Shown here in pieces: positions 8,192 to 16,238 of a stretch of DNA of 26,396 bases. The notes under the pieces are model-generated. The model had not been told where the DNA came from. It saw nothing but the letters and a program-made list of their open reading frames with translations, and searched no databases. Numbering within the stretch: position 1 is the stretch's first letter; the number at the start of each line of letters is the position of its first letter. The translations under genes and the position numbers were made by a program. Source of the DNA: a bacterium (GTDB lineage: Bacteria; JAGOBX01); assembly GCA_029551925.1 (NCBI GenBank), contig JAKPEO010000083.1, forward strand, positions 1-26,396, in the 5' to 3' direction.

Positions 8192-9928
8192 TTACAAATC
8201 TACAAATTTCACTGTTACTAATCCGCGCACAGAATTACATAAAAAAAATTTTTCTGATTTTTTTAGATCTTCGATTTTTATAATTGATTCTTTTATTTTT
8301 TTTTGCGTTAATAATTTATTGCGATAGATGCCTGGCAATAATCCGCATTTCAGCGCTGGCGTTAATAATTTCCCGTTCTTTTCTATAACAATATTATTAA
8401 ACGACGCTTCTGTAATTTCTGCTTTTTCATTTAAAAATACAATATCATAAAATCCGAGTTTTGAATATTTTTGATATTCATTATTATATAATTGTCTATT
8501 CGTTGTTTTATGATATAAAAAAATATTTGACGAATTAGTTTTAATTTTGGATATTGTAATTTTTTTTTCTGTATCTAACATTTCTAATTTTTGAAATTCG
8601 ATTTTTAATCTTCCATCTTTTGCTAATAATATCCGTATTTTAAATGCTGTGTTTTTTTCAAATTTTTGGGATAATTCTAATAATTTTTGAATAATTTCAG
8701 ATTTTGAAAATTTAAAATCAAAATATTGGGCGGATAATTTCAATCTTTTAAGATGGTCATTCAAAAAATAATATTTGTTTTTATAAAGCATTGTTTCTAT
8801 TAATTCAAAATCATAATTTTGCGCAGAACTAATATTTTGTAGAAATTTTGATTTTAATAACATTTCAGAATATTCATTTTCTGTTATTGAATCAATAGTT
8901 ATACCGCTGCCAATCCCTAATTCTGCGCAATTATCTTTTATTTGAATTGTGCGGATAGCGACATTAAAAACAGCACGCTTTTTAGGAAATATTATACCTA
9001 TTGCACCGCAATATACATTTCTTAATTCTTTTTCTAATTCATAAATAATTTGCATTACGCGAAATTTCGGCGCGCCTGTGACTGACCCGCAAGGAAACAG
9101 CGCTTTGAAAATATCAAAATAACTAATATTTTTCTTCAAATTGCCAGTGATTGTTGAAGTCATTTGAAATATTGTATTATATTTTTCAACCAAAAATAAA
9201 TGAGGAACTCGCACGGCGCCAATTTTACAAATTTTGCCAATATCATTGCGTATTAAATCGACTATCATCAGATTTTCTGCGCGCTCTTTTTCTGAATACA
9301 ATAGTTTATTTTGCAATTCTAAATCTTCAAATACATTTATTCCGCGTTTTATTGTGCCCTTCATAGGTTTTAAAATAATCTTATTATTGCTGCGTTTAAA
9401 AAATAATTCTGGCGAAAGCGAAATTATAATTAAATCATCAAAATCTAAAAACGCCGCATAATCTACGCTCTGATTTTTTTTTAAAATTTCATAAAATTCC
9501 AACGGTGCGCCAGAAAAATGAAATTTTAATTTTTGCGTGTAATTCACTTGATATGTATCGCCGATTTCTAAATATCTTTTAATTTTTTTTAATGCCGCTA
9601 TATATTCTTTTTTTGGTTGATTTAATTGCAAATCCGAAATTTCAAATTTTGATGATTGGGATTTTTTGGGTTTTTCATACTTATAATTTTCAAATATTCC
9701 TAAATAGATTAGCGGAACATCATTTTTTATTTTTACTTGAAAATCGTCTAAATAATACCCTAATTCATAACTAAAAAAACCGGCAATATAATATTTTTTA
9801 GAATAATATTCGATTTTTTCAAATGCCGATATAATCTCCGATTTGCGATAAATTTTTATTATATCTATCGGCTCGCTAAAATAATAGTTATTATTGTCGT
9901 TCTTTAATGATTCAAACGCTAAAAACAT
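8192..9928 (-). CDS. pabBC: Aminodeoxychorismate synthase component I fused to aminodeoxychorismate lyase (PabB-PabC)
   Basis: A 578-residue fusion enzyme for p-aminobenzoate, the folate precursor. Residues 1-370 are the chorismate-binding PabB domain: FSYELGY near 52-58, QVNYTQ, LSPELFF, PMKGT (188-192), ERAENLMIVDLIRND, FPCGSVTGAPK, and GSGITIDS. Lys190 in PMKGT is the residue that distinguishes aminodeoxychorismate synthase from anthranilate synthase, which has Ala there. Residues 375-578 are a PLP fold-type IV domain (PabC): LIETML, the likely Schiff-base lysine K474 in HKTTNRQ, FLNEKAEITEASFNN, LLPGIYR (530-536) and NSVRG (565-569). The first half makes 4-amino-4-deoxychorismate and the second releases PABA and pyruvate. 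No glutaminase (pabA) gene lies in the window. It is divergent from the methyltransferase gene at 10001, and no clear ribosome binding site is seen. Confidence 0.93.
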   Translation of the reverse strand: MFLAFESLKNDNNNYYFSEPIDIIKIYRKSEIISAFEKIEYYSKKYYIAGFFSYELGYYLDDFQVKIKNDVPLIYLGIFENYKYEKPKKSQSSKFEISDLQLNQPKKEYIAALKKIKRYLEIGDTYQVNYTQKLKFHFSGAPLEFYEILKKNQSVDYAAFLDFDDLIIISLSPELFFKRSNNKIILKPMKGTIKRGINVFEDLELQNKLLYSEKERAENLMIVDLIRNDIGKICKIGAVRVPHLFLVEKYNTIFQMTSTITGNLKKNISYFDIFKALFPCGSVTGAPKFRVMQIIYELEKELRNVYCGAIGIIFPKKRAVFNVAIRTIQIKDNCAELGIGSGITIDSITENEYSEMLLKSKFLQNISSAQNYDFELIETMLYKNKYYFLNDHLKRLKLSAQYFDFKFSKSEIIQKLLELSQKFEKNTAFKIRILLAKDGRLKIEFQKLEMLDTEKKITISKIKTNSSNIFLYHKTTNRQLYNNEYQKYSKLGFYDIVFLNEKAEITEASFNNIVIEKNGKLLTPALKCGLLPGIYRNKLLTQKKIKESIIKIEDLKKSEKFFLCNSVRGLVTVKFVDL

Positions 9929-10000
9929 AGAAAAAAATAATATAATTTTTTTTTAAAAAAACAATTGAATTGTAAGTCAAAATATTGTAAATGATTAATT

Positions 10001-10600
10001 ATGAAAAATCGTATTATAAAATTAGATAATGACAATTTGTTTTTTCAAATGCAAACCGGTTATAAATTTTCAAGCGATTCGTTAATACTCTATGACTACA
10101 TAAAAAATATCAAATTTCAAAAAATTATAGAACTCGGCTGCGGCGACGGAATAATCTCAATATTATACGCTTTAAAACATCCAAATAGCGAAATTATCGG
10201 ATTAGATATAAATCAAGATTTTTTAGATAATTTCAAAAAAACAATAGAATATAATAATATCAAAAATATCAAAATTATAAAAGCGGATTTAGTTGAATAC
10301 TCTATATATTCCCAAGAAAAATTTGATTTAGTGATTTTTAATCCGCCGTATTATAATTTATCAGAAGGTAAAATTAGCGCAAATTTAACTACATTAATAT
10401 CCAAACATCAAATATTTTTTACTGAATACGAAATGATTGAAGCCGCCGCAAGATTAACTGATAAAAGATTTATAATTATCTATCCGTTATATAAAATAAC
10501 TACGGCTTTTATTGATTTATTCAAAAAAAATAATTTTCAAAATATCAATATTATACAGACACTAAATAAACGCTTTAAAATTATTGACGCTAAAAAATAA
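10001..10600 (+). CDS. TrmN6-like SAM-dependent methyltransferase (tRNA1(Val) A37 N6-methyltransferase family)
   Basis: A 199-residue cytoplasmic enzyme. The N-terminal GYKFSSDSLILYDYI resembles TrmN6 (E. coli YfiC), whose segment reads similarly with a Asp/Ser pair before the SAM site. Motif I is ELGCGDG (about 45-51), the acidic residue after strand 2 lies in IIGLDIN, and NPPYY is the motif IV of N6-adenine/exocyclic-amine methyltransferases. Expected role: N6 methylation of A37 in tRNA1(Val) or a related RNA. Typical TrmN6 proteins are about 240 residues; this one is shorter, losing part of the C-terminus after the final strand. The stop codon lies inside the stem of a putative terminator shared with the convergent glycosyltransferase gene. 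Family is well supported; the exact substrate is not. Confidence 0.8.
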   Translation: MKNRIIKLDNDNLFFQMQTGYKFSSDSLILYDYIKNIKFQKIIELGCGDGIISILYALKHPNSEIIGLDINQDFLDNFKKTIEYNNIKNIKIIKADLVEYSIYSQEKFDLVIFNPPYYNLSEGKISANLTTLISKHQIFFTEYEMIEAAARLTDKRFIIIYPLYKITTAFIDLFKKNNFQNINIIQTLNKRFKIIDAKK

Positions 10601-10618
10601 AATGCGCTTTTATTTTTT
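10592..10618. terminator. Bidirectional AT-stem terminator between convergent genes
   Basis: AAAAAATAAAA (10592-10602) and TTTTATTTTTT (10608-10618) form an 11-bp perfect stem around loop TGCGC. The stem ends in T runs read from either strand, as expected for a bidirectional terminator, although the stem is all A/T and therefore weak. Both stop codons (10598-10600 plus; 10610-10612 minus) lie within the arms. Confidence 0.55.
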
Positions 10619-11650
10619 TCTATTAAACAACAGCCCGCATAAATGCCCAGTTGTCCCGATAATTTCTTCTAATAAATATATCAATAAAAATTTATACGAC
10701 TGCCCGTAATTTTCGCAAAGCGACAATTTATTAAATTTCAAAAATAATTTTGTGTTTATCTTCAATAAATATAAAATCAGCGGGATAATCATTAATTTTG
10801 AAATTGCAATACATAATAACACCAATATTATCAATTTCAAACTTAAATTATTTATATTAATTAACATTGGCATTTTGGTCGTTTGAAAATCTACGATTAT
10901 TCTATTTCCAAATTTAATAGTAAATCTTTTATAATATTTTCTGATAAGATAAATATGCGCATAATTATAAAAAAATACAGAATGCAAAAATTTTTTTAGG
11001 TCAGTGCGAAATATATGGCGCATAACTAATTCATTTGAAAAATACAAAGTATAATTATTATTTGACAATAATAATCTCGCGCAAAAATCATGATCTTCTG
11101 CATAAAATAATTGCGGATTAAACCCCTGCAATTTTTCAAATATTTTACGCTTTACTATAAAATTTGCCGTATGACCAAATGATTTGAATATCTCATATCT
11201 ATTAAACAATTTATCTTCTGCTACTATATTTAAACCAAAAGCGTTTTGATATTTGTCAAATACACTTTCAGGTAAATAACCAATTACTGGACCTGTATAA
11301 CAATCAGCGTTAATTTTAATTGTTAATTCTTTTATTTTTTCAAGCCAATTTTCAAAAGGCGCGCAATCAGAATCTACAAATGCAAGCCATTCGCTCTGCG
11401 TTTGAGCCGCGCAAATATTTCGCGCTTCCGCAGGTCCAACCACCTTCTCAAATTTTATAATTTTTATATTTAAAATTTTTGAATATTCTTCTATTATCGC
11501 CAATGTTTCATCTTTTGATGGATTATACCCGATAATTATCTCATCAGCAGAAAATATTTGATTTTTCAGCGCGGCAAGAGTATATCTGATTGTTTTTGCG
11601 CTGTTATATACTGGAATTATAACTGAAATTGATGGCTGCGGAATAGACAT
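10610..11650 (-). CDS. Family 2 glycosyltransferase with C-terminal membrane helices
   Basis: A 346-residue GT2 enzyme of the GT-A fold, which transfers sugars from nucleotide donors. The N-terminus SVIIPVYNSAKTIRYTLAAL is the classical Rossmann start, DEIIIGYNPSKDET the nucleotide-binding loop, FVDSDC the metal-binding DxD motif, and FYAEDHDFCARLL the acidic ED region holding the catalytic base. After residue 265 there are one or two hydrophobic helices (LIILVLLCIAISKLMIIPLILYLL), placing the catalytic domain on the cytoplasmic face of the inner membrane. It is the last gene of an operon, 7 bases after the FecR-domain gene. Sugar and acceptor cannot be assigned. Rhamnosyl-type or polysaccharide-chain extension is possible but unsupported. 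Confidence 0.88.
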   Translation of the reverse strand: MSIPQPSISVIIPVYNSAKTIRYTLAALKNQIFSADEIIIGYNPSKDETLAIIEEYSKILNIKIIKFEKVVGPAEARNICAAQTQSEWLAFVDSDCAPFENWLEKIKELTIKINADCYTGPVIGYLPESVFDKYQNAFGLNIVAEDKLFNRYEIFKSFGHTANFIVKRKIFEKLQGFNPQLFYAEDHDFCARLLLSNNNYTLYFSNELVMRHIFRTDLKKFLHSVFFYNYAHIYLIRKYYKRFTIKFGNRIIVDFQTTKMPMLININNLSLKLIILVLLCIAISKLMIIPLILYLLKINTKLFLKFNKLSLCENYGQSYKFLLIYLLEEIIGTTGHLCGLLFNRKK

Positions 11651-11657
11651 AAAAAAA

Positions 11658-13262
11658 TTATTTTTTCAAATATTTATTGGCTTCTTCTGATACTTGCTTG
11701 TCTCCGAATTTTTCGCGCGCTTCATCTACTACTTTCTTTTGAAATGCAGTTGCGCCGCCATATAATTCTTCAGCTGATTTGTCAGAACCTGCGGCTTTCT
11801 TTATGTCTTTTTTCAAGATTTGCTCGCCTTTTTTACCGTATTCTTCTTCGTATTTAGATTTGCCGAATTCATATAATTCAGAACTTTTATCTTTTTTTTC
11901 TTTTTGGAATAATGCGGTATCACTACGGTTATCACTCTTTAATGCAGCGCCGCCAGATTCTTCGATTTTTTTTGTTTCCGGCTTATCCGCCTTATCTATT
12001 TTAGATGAGTCTTTTAATTTTTCTAATACCTTTTCTTCCAAATTTTCAAGTTCTTTGTCTGATTTCTTTTCATCAATTTTATTTGATGGAATTACACTTT
12101 TTTTATTTTCCTTTATAATATCATCAGAAAAATCAGCATTTATAGGAATCGATAATTTTGAATTTTGTATCTGGTTATTGTATTTTTCTAATCGTAATTT
12201 TTGAATATTGTCATATTGCTGAACTTTCGGGATTTCGCCTTTTTTACTTGCGCAGTAATCGCCGGATTTTAATTCTATATAATTATCGCTGCCTTGCGGT
12301 AAAATCGCTATCTTACCAGTCATACAAAAAACAGAGACAAGATCCGTTACTGCTTCAACTAAAAATTTTGTGCCGCGTACGCCAACAGTGCTTATAGGCG
12401 TTGAAATCTCAAATTTATCATTTGCTCGTAATTTCTTTACTTCGCTGAATATAGTCCCTTTATTTAATTTCAATCTTACTTTTGAGAAGGTATCGGTTTT
12501 TTTAGATTCTTCGATTTCAACTTCTGAATTTTCGTCTATCAATACAATAGAATTTTCTATATTCAATACAACTTTTGATTTTTCATTAGTTTTGATTGTT
12601 TTAGTAAAAACCGAATTATTTATTTTATATTCGCCTAACACTTTTGCATTATCAATAAATACTTCGCCAGTTTCTATTTTAGCTAATACTTTATCTATTT
12701 TATAAATATCATCTTCTGGTATATATATTTTTTCGCCTTCTGTTTTTTTTGCTACTTGTTTGGTTTCTATCCTTTCAATTTTAGTTGGAAATTCTTCTTT
12801 GTCTCTAAATCTGTATAAAAACAAAAAATAAAATAATATCGGACTTAATAATATAATTAATAATAATTGATTTTTGCTTATGTTTTTACCATACTTTAAT
12901 CTGCCTATTTTTTCACGGTCTTCTTCTTTTTCTACTTTTGCTATTACTAATGGTTTAACATAATATTCTGATTCTCTTAATGCTTCTACGCTCGGCGGCG
13001 GCGCAACATAATAATCAGAATTTTTTATTATTCTATTCAATTTGTCTAATTGCTTCAAGATTTGTTCTTCTTTTGTAGAGTATCTTGCTATTTTCAGCGC
13101 TTTTTCCAATACTATCTTGGCTTTGATAAAATTTCGCTCTTTGATATAATTTCTATATTCATCTAATAATTTTGTAAATTCAGCAGCATTATGCAAATAT
13201 CCGCAAGTTGGACATTCTACCCAATCTAAACTCGTATATTTTCCACAATTTTTGCATATCAT
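11658..13262 (-). CDS. Zinc-ribbon, single-pass membrane protein with external FecR domain
   Basis: 534 residues from ATG 13262; a TTG at 13298 would add 12 residues and overlap the upstream gene, so the ATG is preferred (it leaves a 13-base gap and starts the protein at the zinc ribbon). Order: four-Cys zinc ribbon C3xxC6...C17xxC20, a helical hairpin resembling one TPR-like repeat (30-75), a basic linker, one membrane helix (133-151), then a beta-rich FecR domain with the diagnostic ISTPISTVGVRGTKFLVEA (286-304), and a long charged C-terminal tail rich in Lys, Glu and Ser. By topology the ribbon is cytoplasmic and the FecR domain periplasmic. Unlike classical FecR it has no anti-sigma N-terminus, and no sigma factor is nearby. 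FecR domains in such proteins are often surface or peptidoglycan associated. Function unknown. Confidence 0.8.
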   Translation of the reverse strand: MICKNCGKYTSLDWVECPTCGYLHNAAEFTKLLDEYRNYIKERNFIKAKIVLEKALKIARYSTKEEQILKQLDKLNRIIKNSDYYVAPPPSVEALRESEYYVKPLVIAKVEKEEDREKIGRLKYGKNISKNQLLLIILLSPILFYFLFLYRFRDKEEFPTKIERIETKQVAKKTEGEKIYIPEDDIYKIDKVLAKIETGEVFIDNAKVLGEYKINNSVFTKTIKTNEKSKVVLNIENSIVLIDENSEVEIEESKKTDTFSKVRLKLNKGTIFSEVKKLRANDKFEISTPISTVGVRGTKFLVEAVTDLVSVFCMTGKIAILPQGSDNYIELKSGDYCASKKGEIPKVQQYDNIQKLRLEKYNNQIQNSKLSIPINADFSDDIIKENKKSVIPSNKIDEKKSDKELENLEEKVLEKLKDSSKIDKADKPETKKIEESGGAALKSDNRSDTALFQKEKKDKSSELYEFGKSKYEEEYGKKGEQILKKDIKKAAGSDKSAEELYGGATAFQKKVVDEAREKFGDKQVSEEANKYLKK

Positions 13263-13275
13263 ATAATTTATTTTG

Positions 13276-14712
13276 CTACCTTTTCCAAAAAAATTCAACT
13301 TGTTTTTTTATTTTAAGAGCATTTTTAATATTTTCAAATATAACTTTCATTGCAATATAATATTGGATTCTATAATTATATCTGACCAATTTATTTTTAC
13401 AAAAAAACGCTCGCAGCCAATGAGCGGGATTGATTAAATATAAAAAAACAAAAAATCTATATAAAAAATAAATTGTTATTGTTTTAAAAATATTATCTGA
13501 AAAAAATATATTCGCTTTGCCGAAGCGCTCGAATTTTTTTAAAATATAAATTTTATCTTTGGGTAATGACTTTATTATCTCTGCGCCAGGACGCGGTTCG
13601 AGTATGCTTACATGCCATAATTCAGAAGTTTTAAAAAGCAGGTAAAAAGTTTTTATTGTCTCGCTAATTTTTTCAGTAGCACTTCCGACTATTCCGTGAT
13701 TATGTATTTTTATTCCGCTATTTTTTATATTATTGACAGTTGCATAAAAATGTTTGAGACGAAATGGCTTTTTATATTCTTTCAATAATCTGTCTGATGC
13801 TGTTTCAATACAAATATTTATTATTTCGCAGCCGGCTTTTTTCATCAATCGATATGTGTGTTCATCTTTGATACTGTTTATGCCAATAGTTGTTGACCAC
13901 GGAATATAAATTTTATTTTCAATTATTTTTTCGCAGATAAGCTGCGCATTTTTTTCGTTTAACGCAAAATCATCATCAACTATCAAAATACTTTCAATAT
14001 TATTTTTTTTTGCTTCAATAAATTCTTTCAATACTCTATCTGGCGATTTAAATCTGTATTTATTTTGCCACATCTTTACAGTGCTGCAAAAATTGCAATT
14101 ATGGATGCAGCCGCGCGATGTCTCCATAGTTATATAGCGCATTCCAGAAAATTCAAAATAATTATTAAAAATTAAATTCAACTTTTCATCAGAAAAATCA
14201 AGCAGTGGTAATTCGTCAATATTTTCAATTAATGGCATCAAACGATTTTTATAGACAACATTATTTTGTAAATATGCAAGTCCTGCTATTTTTGAAAGTC
14301 TATCATAATCAGCGCCATATTTAATATATTCATTTAAAAATATTTCAAATGTCTGCTCCGCTTCGCTTAAAAACACAAAATCATAACCATTAAACAATAA
14401 ATCTTCCGGCGAAAAAGTCGAATGATTGCCGCCGGCAATCAAAATGGTATCAGGATATACTGTTTTAATTTGCCTGCCGTATTGTATGCAAGCAGGTATT
14501 GCATTTGTAAAATTAGCGGATACTCCGATTATATCATATTTTTTGCTGCAAATTTTTTGAATACTTTTTTTGAGCGGAACTCTTGTCTCATCTAAAAAAT
14601 CTACATTGCAATATTTTTTTGCTATTAGATAAAGATTTATCAAACCCAAACTCGATATATATTCATAACAAGTATCTATTGACGGCTGCACCAACAAAAT
14701 TTTTTTTTTCAT
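13276..14712 (-). CDS. B12-binding-type radical SAM protein
   Basis: 478 residues from ATG 14712 (a TTG at 14721 is possible). Residues 1-120 form the cobalamin-binding-like Rossmann domain (LLVQPSID, YDIIGVSANF, LIAGGNHSTFSPED), without the DxHxxG histidine that ligands cobalt in methionine synthase, as is common in this group. The radical SAM core follows with the 4Fe-4S motif C202xxxC206xxC209 preceded by TSRGC, then VDDDF and GCEIINICIETAS. The last 90 residues are hydrophobic/basic and unlike the usual SPASM extension. Members act on lipids, cofactors, natural products or sugars, often as methyltransferases; the substrate here is not identifiable. It is the first gene of an operon with the FecR-domain protein (13-base gap) and GT2 enzyme, so a role in modifying an envelope molecule is plausible inference. 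Confidence 0.88.
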   Translation of the reverse strand: MKKKILLVQPSIDTCYEYISSLGLINLYLIAKKYCNVDFLDETRVPLKKSIQKICSKKYDIIGVSANFTNAIPACIQYGRQIKTVYPDTILIAGGNHSTFSPEDLLFNGYDFVFLSEAEQTFEIFLNEYIKYGADYDRLSKIAGLAYLQNNVVYKNRLMPLIENIDELPLLDFSDEKLNLIFNNYFEFSGMRYITMETSRGCIHNCNFCSTVKMWQNKYRFKSPDRVLKEFIEAKKNNIESILIVDDDFALNEKNAQLICEKIIENKIYIPWSTTIGINSIKDEHTYRLMKKAGCEIINICIETASDRLLKEYKKPFRLKHFYATVNNIKNSGIKIHNHGIVGSATEKISETIKTFYLLFKTSELWHVSILEPRPGAEIIKSLPKDKIYILKKFERFGKANIFFSDNIFKTITIYFLYRFFVFLYLINPAHWLRAFFCKNKLVRYNYRIQYYIAMKVIFENIKNALKIKKQVEFFWKR

Positions 14713-14799
14713 ATTCAACAATTAAATTAAATTCTATTTTAATATGAATAATATTAAACTAAAATCAAAAAAAAGTAAACGGAAGAATTTTAAATGAGC

Positions 14800-14831
14800 G
14801 TATGTGCGTATGTGCGCACATACGCACATAC
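14800..14831. repeat. Perfect 32-bp palindrome built of 8-bp units
   Basis: GTATGTGC occurs twice (14800-14815) and is followed at once by its exact reverse complement GCACATAC twice (14816-14831). There is no spacer, the centre lies between 14815 and 14816, and the palindrome is far richer in G+C than the flanks. It lies between the glycerate kinase stop (14910) and the radical SAM start (14712). It could be an operator, a cruciform-prone element or the stem of a terminator for the minus-strand operon, but no T run follows it on either strand. Confidence 0.9.
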
Positions 14832-14909
14832 TTTGCACTTTACAGTAATTTAGATTGCCGCTAAATCTACTCTATTAAAAAATATTTATTCGTAAATTTA
14901 TATCTCTAT

Positions 14910-16238
14910 TTATTTTATTAATATCATTCGCAAATCCATAATATTAGTCCCTGTCGGACCAGTGATTATAAGATTGTTAATAGATTTAAAAAAATTATAT
15001 GAATCATTATCATCTAAACATTTTTGCGGATTTAATCCGACATTAATTGCTTTTTCATAATCGCCGGCACAACACCAAGCGCCAGCCGCGTCAGTCGGTC
15101 CGTCTGTGCCGTCTGTGCCAACACTCGCAACAGCAATATTTGACAATTGCCGTTTGTATATTTCAATTAATGCCGCTAATACAAATTCTTGATTCCTACC
15201 ACCTAATCCGCTACCTTTGACTGTGACAGTCGTCTCGCCGCCTGAAATTAAACATATCGGCTTTTTTCGGCGCTGCTTGTTTTTTATTATTTCATCTGCG
15301 ATAGCAATATGCATTTTCGCTATTTCGCGCGTCTCGCCATTAATACTCGACGATAATATCAGCGGAATATATCCAATTTTTTTAGATATTTCGGCGGCGG
15401 CGCGCAATACCCTAAAATTATTTAAAATTAAAAAATTATCTGTTTTTTTATATTCGCATTTTCTTAACGGTTTTTTAGAAATATTTTTGGTGATAAAATT
15501 TTTTATTGATTTTGGCGTCGTATTCAACAAATTGTATTTTTTTAAAATTTCAAGACAATCTTCGGCATTCGTTTCAAAATAATCGGCAGTCGGTCCACTC
15601 GCTATAATATCTATTCTATCGCCGATTACATCAGATATAATAAGCGCAATAGAATCAGCCGGCGCAATACGCTGCGATAATTTTCCTGATTTAACAGCTG
15701 AAATAAATTTTCTGATACTATTAATCTCTGTAATTTCAGCGCCGCAATTTAATAATAATTTTGTTAATTTTTGCTTGTCATCTAAACTTATACTTTCATC
15801 AACAGGCAGCGCTAATAATGCCGAGCCGCCTCCTGAAATCAATACTATCACTAAATCATCGCTATTTGCTTTGTCAACTAACGCCAACAATTCCTTTGTA
15901 TATTTTATGCTATTTTCGTCAGGCAGCGGATGACCTGCTTCACAAACCTTGATTTTTTCTAATTTTTGCGAATGCCCATATTTTGTGATGATTATTCCGT
16001 CTGTTATTTTAGCTTTCAAAATTTTTTCTATCGCCAGCCCTAATGCTGCGCTTGCTTTGCCAAATCCGACAATATAAATATTTTTGTATTTTGACAGATT
16101 ATATTTTTTCCCTTGTATTTTTAATAAATTTTTAGAAAAATCATATATAACATTTTCCGTCACAATTTTTTCAGCGGCTGTGGCGCTTAATGAATATTTA
16201 TAAATTTTCTTTAAATGCGCACGTAATTTTTTCTGCAT
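14910..16238 (-). CDS. Glycerate 2-kinase (MOFRL/TtuD-type)
   Basis: A 442-residue cytoplasmic enzyme phosphorylating D-glycerate to 2-phosphoglycerate with ATP, linking glyoxylate, serine or sugar-acid breakdown to glycolysis. Diagnostic stretches: VGFGKASAALG near 55-65, DGIIITKYGH, EAGHPLPDENS, VLISGGGSALL, INSIRKFISAVKSGKL, the GSGLGGRNQEF motif of the MOFRL domain, GTDGTDGPTDAAGAW, and the C-terminal TGPTGTNIMDL. Length is normal for this family. The start codon overlaps the stop of the transglutaminase-domain gene by one base (TAATG on the minus strand), suggesting translational coupling as the last gene of a six-gene operon. Its metabolic role has no obvious link with its envelope-type neighbours. 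Confidence 0.93.
   Translation of the reverse strand: MQKKLRAHLKKIYKYSLSATAAEKIVTENVIYDFSKNLLKIQGKKYNLSKYKNIYIVGFGKASAALGLAIEKILKAKITDGIIITKYGHSQKLEKIKVCEAGHPLPDENSIKYTKELLALVDKANSDDLVIVLISGGGSALLALPVDESISLDDKQKLTKLLLNCGAEITEINSIRKFISAVKSGKLSQRIAPADSIALIISDVIGDRIDIIASGPTADYFETNAEDCLEILKKYNLLNTTPKSIKNFITKNISKKPLRKCEYKKTDNFLILNNFRVLRAAAEISKKIGYIPLILSSSINGETREIAKMHIAIADEIIKNKQRRKKPICLISGGETTVTVKGSGLGGRNQEFVLAALIEIYKRQLSNIAVASVGTDGTDGPTDAAGAWCCAGDYEKAINVGLNPQKCLDDNDSYNFFKSINNLIITGPTGTNIMDLRMILIK

Noticed and set aside
14851-14869. TAGATT/AATCTA hairpin near the palindrome
   Set aside because: A 6-bp stem with a 7-base loop, not followed by T residues; too weak to call a terminator or operator.
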